From NCBI GenBank assembly GCA_039000515.1, contig JBCFYV010000558.1, forward strand, positions 1-64,000: 64,000 nt of DNA. The letters are read 5' to 3'. This document shows positions 36,700 to 48,195 of the stretch, one piece after another. Within the stretch, counting starts at the first letter, position 1. Every line of letters begins with the position of its first letter. Made by a program: the position numbers and the translations under genes. This stretch comes from Timema cristinae. Taxonomy: Eukaryota; Arthropoda; Insecta; Phasmatodea; Timematidae. The notes beneath the pieces were generated by a model. The model was given only the letters and a program-made list of their open reading frames with translations, searched no databases and had not been told where the DNA came from.

Positions 36700-38515
36700 C
36701 ACGCTTTTGGGGGTACACAAATGATGGAACTCCCAGAGTACAGTATGGGCCAAAAACCTGGGGCCCCTCAGAGAAAAAATTGGAAAAAAAAACATAGGTG
36801 AAGTCGGGGTTTAGAACCTTGACCCCTCAGAGAATGGGGGGTTTGGGACAATTATTGGACCCCTCAGAGAACAGTCTTTGGGACAATAACCTGGACCTCT
36901 CAGAGTACAGTTGGTACAAAAACCTGGACCCCCTAGAGAACGGTCTGGTTTCAATAACATTTAAAGGGGCAGTCGGGTTTTGAAGCTGGGTCTCCCTGGT
37001 TAGTTTGGTACAATAACCAGCTACAGTCAGGGTTACAAAACCCCCGACCCTCCGGGTAACGTCTGGTACAATAACCTGGGGGTTCCCCGGTTCGTCTGGG
37101 TTTTTAATAACCTGGGGCCCCCCAGGGGTACCGTTGGTACAATAACTGGGGCCTCTCAGGGGAACAGTTGGGGACAATAACATAAGGTGAAGTCGGGATT
37201 AGAACTTTGGGCCTCTTTAGGTTTCAGTCTGGTTCAATAAATAAGGGACGTGGGATTAGAAAACTGGCCCCCCCAGGTTCACTTTTTGGTAAATAACCTG
37301 GACCTTCGGAGGAACCCGTCTGGTAACCCAAAAATCTTAAAGGGGACATTCGGGATTAGAAGCTGGGCCCCAAGAGTATAGTCTGGTACAATAAAACCCG
37401 GACCTCTCAGGTACCGTTGGTACAATTTAAACCCGGACCTCTCAGAGTACGTCTGGGGGACATAACCGGACCTCTCAGGAACAGTCTGGGACAATAAATT
37501 TAAGGGGGGACAGTCGGGGAATTTTGAACTTGGGGCCCCTCAGAGAACGGTTGGTAATTTTAACATAAAAGGGGACAGTCCCGGGGTTAGAAGCTGGGGT
37601 CCCAGGTACAGTTGGGACAATAACCAGCTACAGTCAGGGTTTAAAAACCCCCGGGCCTCTCAAAAAGAAACAGTCTGATACAATTTAAACCCGCTACAGT
37701 AAAGGGGTTTCAACCCGGACCTCCCAAAGAACCCGTTTGTTTTCAATAAGTACAGTTAAAGGGGTTTCAACCCCCCGGGCTTTCAGAAAACAGTCTGGGC
37801 AATTTTCCGGCTACGTCAGGGTTACAACCCCCGGACCTTCGAGAACGTCTGGTACAATAACATAAGGGGACAGTCGAGTTTAGAAGTGGGCCTTCCCCGA
37901 GTTTTTGTTGGTACCCAAAAACCCGGGCCTCTCAGAGGAAAAAGTCTGGGACAAAAACATAAGGTGACATTCGGGGAATTTTGAAGCTGGGCCCCCCAGA
38001 GTACAGTCTTTGGGACAAAAACCCGGACCTCTCAGAGAACGGTCTGGTTCAATAACATAAGGTGACATTCGGGATTAGAAGCTGGGCCCCCCAAAAGGGA
38101 CAGTCTGGTACAAAAACTGGGGGCCTTCGGCACAGTTGGTACAATAACCTGGACCTTCAGAGAACAGTCTGGTCAATAAAAATAAGGTGGGCAGTCGGGG
38201 TTAAAACTGGGACCTTCCCGAGTACAGTTTTTGGGACAAAAACATAAATTTTCATTCGGGATTAAAAGCTGGGCCCCCCCAGAGTAATGTTTGGTACAAA
38301 AACCCCGGACCTCTCAGAGAAAGGGCAGGATTAGAACCTGACCCTCTCGGGTACAGTCTGGGACAATAACCTGGACCTTCCAAGGGGTACAGTTTGTACA
38401 ATAACATAAGGTAACGTCGAAAATTCAACCCTGGGGCCCCTCAGTGGACGGTCTGATTTCAATAACCAGTTACGTTTGGGTTACAACCCAAACCTTGGAA
38501 AACTTTTTTACCAAT
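36700..38515. repeat. Minisatellite with 34-bp core and two kinds of linker
   Basis: The core unit is about 34 bp and holds cctggacctctcagagtaca followed by gtctggtacaataa. Some cores follow each other directly. Others are joined by a 25-26 bp linker of one of two kinds: cataaggtgacagtcgggat..tagaag or ccagctacagtcagggttac..aaccc. The array is therefore a mosaic of about 34-bp and 59-bp units. No coding role is suggested, since the open frames change with run-length noise. Confidence 0.9.
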
Positions 38516-39779
38516 AAAAAAAACCAAAGGGATAGGAGTATTTTTTAAATTTACATCAAGCCCAAAAGATGTTTCATGCCCTTTTTGCCTATTTTAAAAG
38601 GGATTTACCCTTTAAAAAAAAAAAGTATGGGTCCCCTTGCAAACACATTTCACCCTACTCATTTCCCTTTCCCCTTTTTTTTTTAGATGTAAAGAAAACA
38701 AAAGGGTTTTCGTTTTTTTCTTTTTTTATTTAAAAAAGGAAACTCGGGACATTTCTAAAAAAAAGAATAAACGTTTTTAAAAAATCTTGCCTTATACAGT
38801 AATTAAACGCCCAAAAAAATTTTCCTCATTATTAGATTATCATTAAAGCAACTGTGAAAAAGTTTTTTTTTTTTAAATGTTCACTCAACCCGTTTGCAGT
38901 TCTTTTTTTAGGCCCTCGTTCGTTTTCCCCAGAAGGGTTTTTCTCTTCTTTCCACGCGAACGTTTTGAAGCGTCAGTAGTTTTTTTCCTTTCCCTTTGAC
39001 CGTGGGCAACCCCGTCTTTTACCACAGAAGCCCTGTAACTTATTGAAATCCCAAAGAAATCTTTATACTCGGGTTTTTCAAGGGGTATTTTATGAAGAAA
39101 GCTTTGGAAAAAACCGAATGTATGTTTCCCGTTTAAAGGGGGGGTTTGAAAACTGACTCAAAAGTATTTACAGCTCTGGATAATTCAACATATGAGAGAA
39201 AAAATTTGGAAATTTTTAAAACCTTTTTGCTGGGTTTTTTTTTATTAAAGGTTTAAAAAAAGTTTTCCCAAACCCCATTTTTTTAAATTTTATTACTCTT
39301 TTATGGTTTAAGGAAGTACCCCTCACCCTTTAAAATAGACTAAAGATAACGAGGTTCGAATCTTTTCTCAGGGCGTATTTTCAGCTTTTGGTTTTTTCAA
39401 CAAAAGGGGAGAGAAAAAACCTTTCGCTTTGGGTTTTTTTTATTTAAAAAAAAAAAATGTTTTTCCAAAACCCCTTTTTTTATTACATCATCATTTACGC
39501 ATGACCCAAAATTTTACCCATATCACTCCCGGGGGTGCTATTTTTCCCTCTTTCGTAACCCCCCGACTTTTTGATTTAAGGTGGTCCCCGGGAATTTCTA
39601 AAGTACCCTTTATTTGTACATGATGAGAGTGTACCCGAAAAATACATTCCTGTTATTTCGCAACGTTTTTGACTAATGAAATGAGGAAAAAAAAGATTTT
39701 TGTAAAATTTCACCCCTATTAGCCCAAAAAGGGAGGCGTGGGAAAAAAAAAAAAAAACACTTCATCTTTTCCCATTTTT
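38516..39779. other. T-rich spacer, no gene recognised
   Basis: T- and A-run-rich sequence with short low-complexity frames. A few fragments near 39480-39760 may belong to the following array, but this is unclear. Confidence 0.45.
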
Positions 39780-41255
39780 TTTGGGTTTTCCGTATGTAAA
39801 ACATCCCGGAAATAACCCTCATTTGCTTGGGGGGAGGATGGGAAAAAAAAAACCATCATCGAACCCGCATTTGGAGAGTGGAAACCCACCCTCGTTCACC
39901 CTGTCAAAAAATTTGAACCTCGATCTCATCGTTTTTTTTAGGTTTGGAAAATTCCCCGGGGGGGGGAAAAATTTTTAAAAATTGGGGATTTGGGGAAACC
40001 CTTTTTTTGTTGGAGGGAGAGTTGGGGAAAAACCCAAACCCTTTAGTTCACCCTTTCCAAAATTCGAACCTGATTTCCCCTTCGGGAACCCCAATTTGTT
40101 GGAGGGAGGTGGAAAAACCGGGCCCCCAGTTACCCCCCAAGATTCGAACCCCGGTATCCCAATGTAAGTGAGTTTAAAAAGTTTCTTTCCCGGAAGGGGG
40201 ACCCGCATTTGTTGGAGAGAGGATGGAAAAAAAAAACACATCATCATCCGAATTTTTTTGTGTACCGTATGTAAAAACATTTCCCGGAAGTGAACCCCCA
40301 TTTGCCCTTTGGGGGGGGGTGAAAAAAAAAAAACCCCATCATTTAACCTTTCATTTGGAGAGTGGGAAAAAAAGGGCCCTCAGTTTTCCCCCACGGGTTT
40401 TGAACCTCGATCCCCCCCACGCTAATGGATTAGGGAACCTACATTTGGGAGGGAAAAACCGCTCTTTAGTTTTGCCCAAACCGGGGTTCGAACCTCGATT
40501 CCCCCCACGCTAAAGGTTTGGAATTCATTTGGGGGAGTGGGGAAAAACCCACCCCCCAGTTCAAACCGACCCAAAATTCGAACCTGGGGCTCCTCTTTTT
40601 AATTCTGATACGAATTTTTTAATATAAAAATGTTAAAATGGGAAATGGAAAAAGTTAAAAAAGGGAAATTTTGGGTACATTTTCTAATTTGAATTTTCCC
40701 GAAATGTAGATGATTTAAAATTTAATTTTTTAAGTAAGTACTCCCCTTTTTAGGTGAACCCGCATTTGCTTTTGGGGGGAGGGGTTAATGAAATAAGTAA
40801 GTACACCCCCTATTAGCCGAACCTGGGATTTGCTTGGGGGAGGGGGGAAAAACAAAACAAACATCTTCCCATATGTTTTTGGGTACCGTATGTAAAATCA
40901 TCCTTTGGAAATGAAACCCCCTTTATTTGCTTGGAGGGAGGATGGAAAAAAAAAAAACAATCATCGAACTGCATTTGGAGGTGGAAAAGCCCCCAGTTCA
41001 CCCCACCCGGGATTAGAACCCGATTCCCCCCCCACGTAAAGGATTAGGAACCCACATTTGCTTGAAGGGGGGAGCGGGAAAAAAACCCGCTTTTCGTTCA
41101 CCCGCCAAAAATTCGAACCTGATCTTAGGAATCAGGAACCTACATTTGCTTGGAGGGAGAAATGGGAAAAACCCACCCTTTAGTTCACCTGACCAAAGGG
41201 TTTTGAACCTGGATCTTCCTTTTTTTTTAATTTGATACGAATTTTTAAAATATAA
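39780..41255 (-). repeat. Higher-order tandem array with B-box-like motifs
   Basis: The basic unit is about 85-90 bp: gattaggaacctacatttgc, ttggagggagagtggaaaaa, cccaccctcagttcaccc, then a variant of gattcgaacctcgatccccc. On the minus strand the last segment reads GGTTCGAATCC-like, which matches the Pol III B-box consensus (near 39918, 40142, 40489, 40572, 41108). These units sit in a larger repeat of about 625 bp: gtaccgtatgtaaaa occurs near 40252 and 40877, and gatacgaattttt near 40607 and 41233. A similar but shorter block starts near 39790. The unit may derive from a tRNA-related SINE that became tandem. I could not find a clear A box. Confidence 0.75.
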
Positions 41256-41839
41256 TGTAAAAAATGAAAAGAATGACAGTATGGGATTGGAGGGGGGGGG
41301 CCCCGTTCCCCCCCCTCCATCCCCAGCGTTTTTTTAAAACGGAGGGGAGGCGGGGGGGACGTAAATTTATTCAACAAAGGGTTTTGGGAGGGTTTGGGTT
41401 TTCCCTTGGAGGACATGAGCGATTTAGATTTCCGGGAAAGGCCCGGGTTTAGAATCCCCCATTTTCCCCGCGGGGTGACAAAAGGGTTTCAGCGAGTGCT
41501 GTGATTCTTCCCTGCATGGGGTTTGGATGCCTAAACCCCGGAAAGTTTGGGGAACGAGTCAGTCTGTCGAAAAGCTGTTCTACCGTTGTCCCGGGTTTCA
41601 ATTTTTAAGAAGGAGACGACCGCAAATTTCCGGGAATCGAGTTTAGTCCATCGAAATCGGTTCTACAGGCTGGGGACGAGTCGCCCGGGGGAGGAAAAAA
41701 AAGCTTTGTGGGGGCGAGTTGGACCGAATTTGAGCGTGAGGAAAATCGATTTGGGTCAAGCACGTCTCCGAACTTGAAAAATTTCGTAAAGTACAACTTC
41801 GCGCCCGAAGGAGACGAAGAGATAAATTTAGGATGAAGA
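41256..41839. other. Mixed-composition DNA, possible weak repeat
   Basis: Two similar stretches about 90 bp apart (gagtcagtctgtcgaaaag near 41558 and gagtttagtccatcgaaatc near 41638) suggest an old duplication. No gene is recognised. Confidence 0.4.
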
Positions 41840-42325
41840 CGAACCGAACATCATAAGCTAGACTATGTAGGGGAAAGTGCTCTTCCGGGCAAAAAAATTT
41901 GGTGCGTGCCCACCCGGAGCCGCTTTAACGTTCAAGAGAGGATTTATATATTGGGTGAAGGCGAGTTTCGAACTGTTCAAGTGGTGAAGTGTTTTAACAT
42001 GTTTAGACAGGCTTTAGAGAAAGTATTTTTTTTTGATGCATCAAGTGAAAAAACTATGAGGGAAAGAGGGGAAATTTTTAAGTATGGGCCCAAAAAGGGG
42101 CATCTTCCGGGTTTTAAAAAATTTGGTGCGCGCTACAGGAGTCGCTTTAACGCTTCACAGAGAGGACTGATATTCTGGGTGAAGGGCCCAGTACGAAAAT
42201 GTTCAAGTGGTGAAGTGTTTTAAAATGTTTAGACAAGACTTTAGAGAAAGATATTTTTTGTATGCATCGAGTGAAAAAAACTATGGGGAAAAGAGAATTT
42301 ATATGTATATGTTTTTATGTTGTAC
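41840..42325. repeat. Tandem duplication, unit about 222 bp
   Basis: Two consecutive copies align well. tcttccgggc at 41881 matches tcttccgggt at 42103. Both continue through gagtcgctttaacg-, gtgaagtgttttaa- and tttagacaggcttta-like stretches to gcatcgagtgaaaaaa. A single frame covers copy one (41906-42223), but the second copy is out of frame with it. I see no known domain. Confidence 0.8.
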
Positions 42326-42889
42326 ATATAATCTTAAGAAAAATTTCTCGCTAAATAAAAAAGTTTTTCTTTTTTTTAAGTCCTTGTTGTAGGAAAAAAA
42401 AGGGTAAAGGTTTTTTTTATAATAAGGGGTATGTTGTTTTTATTCAGAGAAAAAAAGATCATTTTAGATATGTATTTTTCCCGCTTTGTTAAAAAAAAGG
42501 GTTTGGGGAAGGAGGGCTTATACCAAAAAAACCGTACCTCCTACTTTGAGAGAGAAAAGAGAGGAGGGAGGGGAGACCCGGAAAAAGATAGAAAGAGGGG
42601 AGAAGGGGAAAAGAGAGACGGAGAGTTTATCATATAACTCCCGGGCCGGTTTAAATGCGGAAATTTAAATTTAATTTGGGACGGTCCCCCCCCATTTGAC
42701 GGAAACGTTTCTGAGGGGCCCGGGGTGTTTTTATGAAAATATCCAAGGGGGTTGTATGTAAAAACAGATATCTATTTATTTCAAAATTGTTATGAAAGGG
42801 AAGAATAAGTGTGTTTATTCATCCCATGGGTTAGTTGCTTTTAAAAATTTTTGGGGGCGAAAAAAAGGGGTTAAAATTGGTTTTTGCCC
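42326..42889. other. Spacer with purine-rich tract
   Basis: It holds a G/A-rich tract at about 42545-42630 (repeated gagaggaggg and gaaaaagag-like strings). Frames across it are by-products of the composition. LINE copy 3 begins at its right edge. Confidence 0.5.
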
Positions 42890-45775
42890 GTTACAACCCG
42901 GCCCAGCCCTTTTTTTCCAGGCAGGCAGCACAGCTTCCGGCCCTGATGGGTATTCTTTTAAAAATGTTTTGGGCAAATGCCCCCTGCCCCCCAAGGGGCG
43001 TTCCTCTTAAAACCTTACAATTGTGTTTGGGGAAACCGTCAATTTTTCCCAAAACTGTGGAAGGGGAAGCAAAAGTTATCCTATTTAAAAGTGGGAAGGT
43101 TAATTGGGAGCCAACTAGTTATGGGGCCTTTGGTTTAAAATAGTTGTGTTGCCAAAAAAATTTGGAAAAATTTAAATAAACTTTTTATATGGTATTTTGA
43201 ATCCAGCAATCTGCTAAACAAATAGTCAATTGGTTTTCGCCCCCTAATGATCCACGGTGGATATTGTCCCTTAAAAGATTGGGTTCTTTTGGGCCCCTTT
43301 TTCCTTTTAAAAAAACATCTTTTGGGAGAGAAAACCCCCCTAAATTTTTGTATCTAATTTTGTAAGATAGACATTCCGGGGGTTTAAAGGGTTTAAAAAT
43401 CACCTTTTCCGTGATTTTATTCAAGAAAATGGGGTGCCTTGGTCGGTATTTTTAAATTTTACCCTTGTTCGCCATTCAATAAACGGCATTGTGGATAACA
43501 TTTTCGCCTACCTGGGCCCTTCATGCCCTTTTTGTGGATGATACGCAAATTTTTTGCAAATTCATCGAGTTCCCAAAGGGGTTTAATGGCGGGTTCAATT
43601 AGGGTGTTTAACAATCTCTGGATGTTTTGCCTGAAGCTGGAGAGCACAAAAACCGGGGGCAGTATTGATCACCAACAGGAAGAAGCTTGGGCGGGTCTCA
43701 CTGCAAGCAGGAAGCAATGAAAATCACGTCCCCGCCCTGCATTTCCCGTATTTGGGGGGGTTTGATGCTTTGAAAAATCGAGACTCAACTTTAAGCAGCA
43801 GGCGGAGCATGCCGTGCCAAGGATCCGTGGTTGGGGCTGGGTTTTATTTGGGTCAAGCCCAAAGTGGGGGGGCCCAAAAGAGAAGGGGAGGGACTTGTTT
43901 ATCAGTCGTCACGTCAGTTCTCACGTATTTTATTTCCATCTGGGGCCCTGACTGACGCTCCCGGAGTCCCCTGGTTTAAAATGGGGACCGTTACCCCGGG
44001 GGGAGCGTTTACGGGAAAAGAAATGCGTTCCCCATGGGATCAGGGAAAGGGGCGGTGTGCGTTTTTCACCAGAGTGCTGCCGATTGGGGGGGGCTTGGGG
44101 CGAAGAGCGGGGGGCCCCGTATTGTCACAAAAGGGCTAAAAAACACTGAGCGCAGAGGGGTTGAAAAGGCAGGAGGGGGCGAAAACAGTTCCAAAAGATG
44201 GCAGTGGCTGTGGGTGCCTCCACCAGGGGAGATGGACTTACCTTTTTATTCCCGGGGGTGGAAGGGGGGTTCAAACCCCAAGGGACGAGCTTAATAACTA
44301 TATAGCACAGATGATCTCGGAAAGGGTGCTTCCGGGCATACCATACAAGTTTAAGTAAAGGGATTCCCCGGAGCGGCCCCACCTGTCGCGGAGTGAGGAG
44401 AATGCCGAGCCCCTGTTTTCACGTGCCTCGGTAATGATACCCAGCGTGAAAACCTGGAGGTCCCCAGTAGAGGGGAAAAATTTTCGCAAGAAAATTAAAA
44501 GGGGTTTGATGCGGGCGTCAGAGGCAGTGGGGGGAGGGGGACAAAACACTTCGCGACGTAAGTCCCTTTAAGGGGCTACGTCACGAAGGCAGGGAGGAGG
44601 AAAAGAGAATAGAAGGAAGGAGGGGGGTAGGGGGAACATCCCCAATCCCCCCGCCAAAAAGCTGGTGGGGAAAAGGGGGAAATAAGAGAGGGCGAATCAC
44701 AGAAGGAAGGAAAAAACAGTTAATGCCTCCCTCGCCCAAGTAATACCTAAAGGCGGTTTCAGTTGGGGGAGTAACAGAGGCGAGGGAAGAGGGTCAGGTT
44801 TTTTTTCGGTATGGGGGGTTTTGGGCAACATCCCCAAAACCCAGTCCGACCCATGTGCGGGAAAAGTATTTCCCCCCCCTTTAAAAAAAACTTGGATTTG
44901 GGCCCTTTCGTTGTGGCTCTAGTTCTCTCGGCCAAGAGTAGGTTTTTCCACTTATTGGGTTTTGCGGAATAAAACCAGCCCCTAATATTTTAATGAAACC
45001 CCGTTGTTTAACCAGGTTCGGAGACTTTAAGGTTCGTGGGATTTTTATTTGATATTAAATTAACTTGGATCCCCACATCAAAGACCCGAAAGCGAGGTGT
45101 GTTAAAGCACATTAATTTACTCAAAGTAGTAAGCTGTCGCTCCTGGGGTGCTGATAGGGAAACCTTGATGCGCCTCTATAGTGCTTGGGTGAGATCAAAA
45201 CTTGATTACGGCAGCTTTGTTTTGGCTCACCTAGACCCTCGGCGTTAAAGATGCTAGATAGTGTCCACCATTCTAGCTATCTACTGGCTACTGGTGCTTT
45301 TCGTACCAGTCCACTCGTCACATCTGTGCCGACGCCGGTGAGCCCCCTCTCTCTTACTGGCGGTCCTATTTTCTGGAATAAAACGTGTTGAAACTACATT
45401 GCATGCCAGAGCATGTTGCTTACCGTTCTCTGTTCCATCCCCCAACCGAGTCTTGTATGGAACGAAATTACGTAGTGCGAGGCCGGTTGGAATCCGGATG
45501 CTATCGGTTTTCGACACGTGTGGGATAGTCCTACCAAAGTTTATCCCCACATCCCCAGGTCGAGTTTCTCCCTGGAATATACACCTTCCGAAATGCCATT
45601 TTGATCTTGCCAAGTTTCCCAAAGCGACCACTACAAATGCTATACATGAGAGGACCTTTAACGAGCTCCTATCCACTCACTTTCGTGGTTTTCAGTGCAT
45701 CTACACGGATGGTTCAAATTGTGGGGCCTCTATGGGAAGCGCCTTTATTGTAGAGGTAAAACAATTTTTAATTTA
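42890..45775 (+). pseudogene. LINE copy 3 RT and RNase H (best preserved C-terminus)
   Basis: Before the insertion: ASGPDG (about 42935) is the conserved RT start block, NLTIVFGETVNFSQNCGRGSK (about 43010-43070) aligns with the LYN..W..G..P..WR block, and FVDD (43530-43545) is the catalytic motif. After it: FLFDIKLTW (about 45039) opens the thumb, RLYSAWVRSKLDYGSFV (about 45171-45221) is a hallmark of this LINE group, and ATGAFRTSP (about 45291-45317) is the next one. RNase H starts with YTDGSNCGASMGSAF (45702-45746), in which the Asp of YTDGS is the first catalytic residue. The frame is cut by the insertion and by several shifts, and the rest of RNase H is not readable. Confidence 0.82.
43620..44895. 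mobile_element. About 1.3-kb GC-rich insertion inside LINE copy 3 RT
   Basis: In copy 2 the FVDD motif and the thumb lie about 230 bp apart. Here they lie about 1.5 kb apart, and the extra sequence is G-rich and unlike the LINE. On the plus strand it has several overlapping medium frames (43665-43955, 43831-44139, 44034-44294, 44161-44358) with no domain I know, and it ends in a purine-rich stretch (about 44575-44720). It could be a transposon, a retrogene piece or an assembly join. The insertion itself is well supported by comparison, but its identity is not. Confidence 0.6.
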
Positions 45776-47189
45776 GTTTACCTGGTTTGAACCCGGGTTT
45801 TTTAACGGGGAATTTAAACGTTTTTTTTAAATTTGTTTTTTTGTGTATTTTTGCTGTTCCCCTTTTTTCTGTTCCCATCTCCATGATTGCTTTGTTGGCA
45901 ATGCCCCATTTTGTACCTGTGCAGATGAAAACACGAGCATTTTTCCAAATTGATTTTTAAAAAACCCATGGGCCTTCTCTAAATTTCCTGGCCCATGCTG
46001 GTCTTGGGGTTTTTGAACGGGGTTGGACCAGACAGCCAAGGAGGGGGTTTCATCTTTTTTCTGAGGCGAACGGGAAGGTCATGTTTTTTGATCAAAAAGG
46101 GCTATTTTCGGGTGGGGTCTTCCCGCCCCCTGGCCTATAGGGGTTTCTCAACCCTGTCAAAACCAAGCTGCGCGCCTCGGGGAACGGTGGTTTCTTCTAT
46201 AAAAAGGGTCTAGAAAAAAGGGGTAATTAAAGTTTTCAAGACTCCGCCGGAAACACTTTTATTGACCCAGGGAAAATTTTTATTGCAAAGGGGATTAAAC
46301 CCCCAAGTGTGTGATTTTTGGGAAATTCCCCCTTTTTAGGGGTGTACCAACTTTTTTGGGGAGTGTGGTAAATCCCCCCAAACCGCCGGGGTTTCTTGAT
46401 TTTAAAGTGTTCTACACTTTTTTTTGCCAATAGCGCTGAGGGGAATTTAAATTTGCTTACTCCTTTTTTACCCCAGGTAGATTTTTTTAATTTTTTTTTG
46501 ATTCACTTCTATAAGTGGCTCATATGGATTTTCTCATATCGAGATTTTTGGTTAACTTTTTAAATATATTTTAACGTGTTCTTTTTTATCTCTTAAAAAC
46601 AAAATTTTATTTTAACATGTTTTTTCAAATTTTAACGTTTATTGAAGTTAAAAACTTTTTTTAGGCCCGCGTTATGAAAAAAAAAAAAATTAAAATAAAT
46701 TTTAAAGGGATGGGGGCGCCCCTTTCACTTTTTAACAAAAAATTTTTAACCCTTTTTTTAACTTAAACCGTTTTTAATTTTCCCCAAAAAAAAAAGATCC
46801 AAAAATTTAAAAGAAATTTTAAAAAAATTTTGTTTTTTTCCAAAATTTAAAAAAAATTGGAAAATTTTTTTCCGTGCCTTTTGGGAAACCCCAATTTTTT
46901 TTTTTAAAAAATAAAATAAAATTTTAAAAATTAATTTTGTTTTTTTTGGTTTTTAATTTTTCAAAAAAAAGTTTTAAAAAAATTTTAAAAATTTTTCAAA
47001 ATTAAAAAAATTTTAATTTTTTTTTTTGAAAAAATAAAATTTTAAAAAATTAAGTTAAATAAAAATTTTTAAAAATTTGAATATTTTAAAAAATTAATTT
47101 TTTTAAAAAATTCTTAAATTTTTTTAGTTTAAAAAAATTTTATTTTAAAATTAAAAACTTTTAAAAAATTAAAAACCCAATATTATTGG

Positions 47190-47700
47190 GGTTAAAATTT
47201 TTCCTATTTTTTATTTTTTTTTAAAAATTTTTAAAATATTTATTTTTTAAAAAGGAAAATTTTAAAAATTTTAAAATAAAAATTTAATAAAAAAAAATTT
47301 TGTGAAAAAATTTTTTAAACGAACATAAATTTAAAAATATTAATTTTTAATTTTTAAATTATTAAATTAAATAAATAATAAATATTTAAAAATTTTTAAA
47401 TAAAACTTTTTTTAAATTTTAAAAATTTTTGTTAAAAATAAAAAAGGTGAATTTTAAAATTTAAGAAAAAAAATAAATTTTAAAAAAAAGAAAAAAATTA
47501 AATTAAATTTTGAGTTTATTTTTAAAATTTATCATTTTACTTTTTTAAAATATTAAAAAACCCAAAATAAATTTTAAAAAATTTTTAAGAATCTTATAAT
47601 TTTTAGAAAAAAATTATGTCTTTTAGATTTATTTTTTTTTTAAAAATTTAAATATTATAAAAATTTTTAAAAATTTTTAATTTTAAAATTTTTAAAATTT
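47190..47700. repeat. Very AT-rich dispersed block, copy B
   Basis: Aligns in order with 20740-21260 by shared landmarks (ttttgtgaaaaaa, aataataaatatt, ggtgaattttaaaatt, aaattatgtc). It lies in the insertion within LINE copy 3. Confidence 0.6.
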
Positions 47701-47889
47701 TTATTTGAATGGTTTTCCCTTTGGGGGTAAACATTCATAATTTAAAAAAAATGAATAAAAGTCATTTTAAAAAAAATTTTTTTTTTAGTAAACAATAAAC
47801 AATTTTAGGAAAAAACAATTTTACATGGAATATGGGAAAATTTTAAACGTGTTTAAAATTTTCCCTTCCCAAAGGGGGGACCTGGGGGT

Positions 47890-48195
47890 CGGGAGTAAGG
47901 TGTAGACTTCTTTTGCGGGCCCGGCCGGGGGTTTAAATTTCCTGGGCCCGGGCCCACAGTTTATTTTTTTTTCCCAAACCCCTTTCCTACCCCTTTTGAC
48001 AAAAACATCTTTGTGAATGTGGGGAATCCAGGCCCCCAAACCGGGGGTTCGGTTCCACGTTAAACTGTTAGGCCCTTCTTTTCCCTTTATCACAACCCAC
48101 CCTACTATTAAAATTAGCGTAAGTGCGTAAAAACCCGAACGGGTTTTAAGACGGGGTTGCAAAATAAAAATAAAAAAAATAATAAAAATAAATTT
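47890..48195 (+). repeat. SINE-like block with TAA tail, copy B
   Basis: Second copy of the block at 18300-18545. The B-box-like part is better here (gggttcggttccacgttaaa at about 48044-48064), followed by a ggcccttc segment, gcgtaagtgcgtaaaaaccc, gaacgggtttt and an (AAT)n tail at about 48160-48195. A long minus-strand frame (47821-48300) crosses it and is taken as chance. Confidence 0.5.

Noticed and set aside
43665..44549. Genes within the GC-rich insert
   Set aside because: Several overlapping frames on both strands are open because G-rich DNA has few stops. None shows a domain, so only the insert is annotated.
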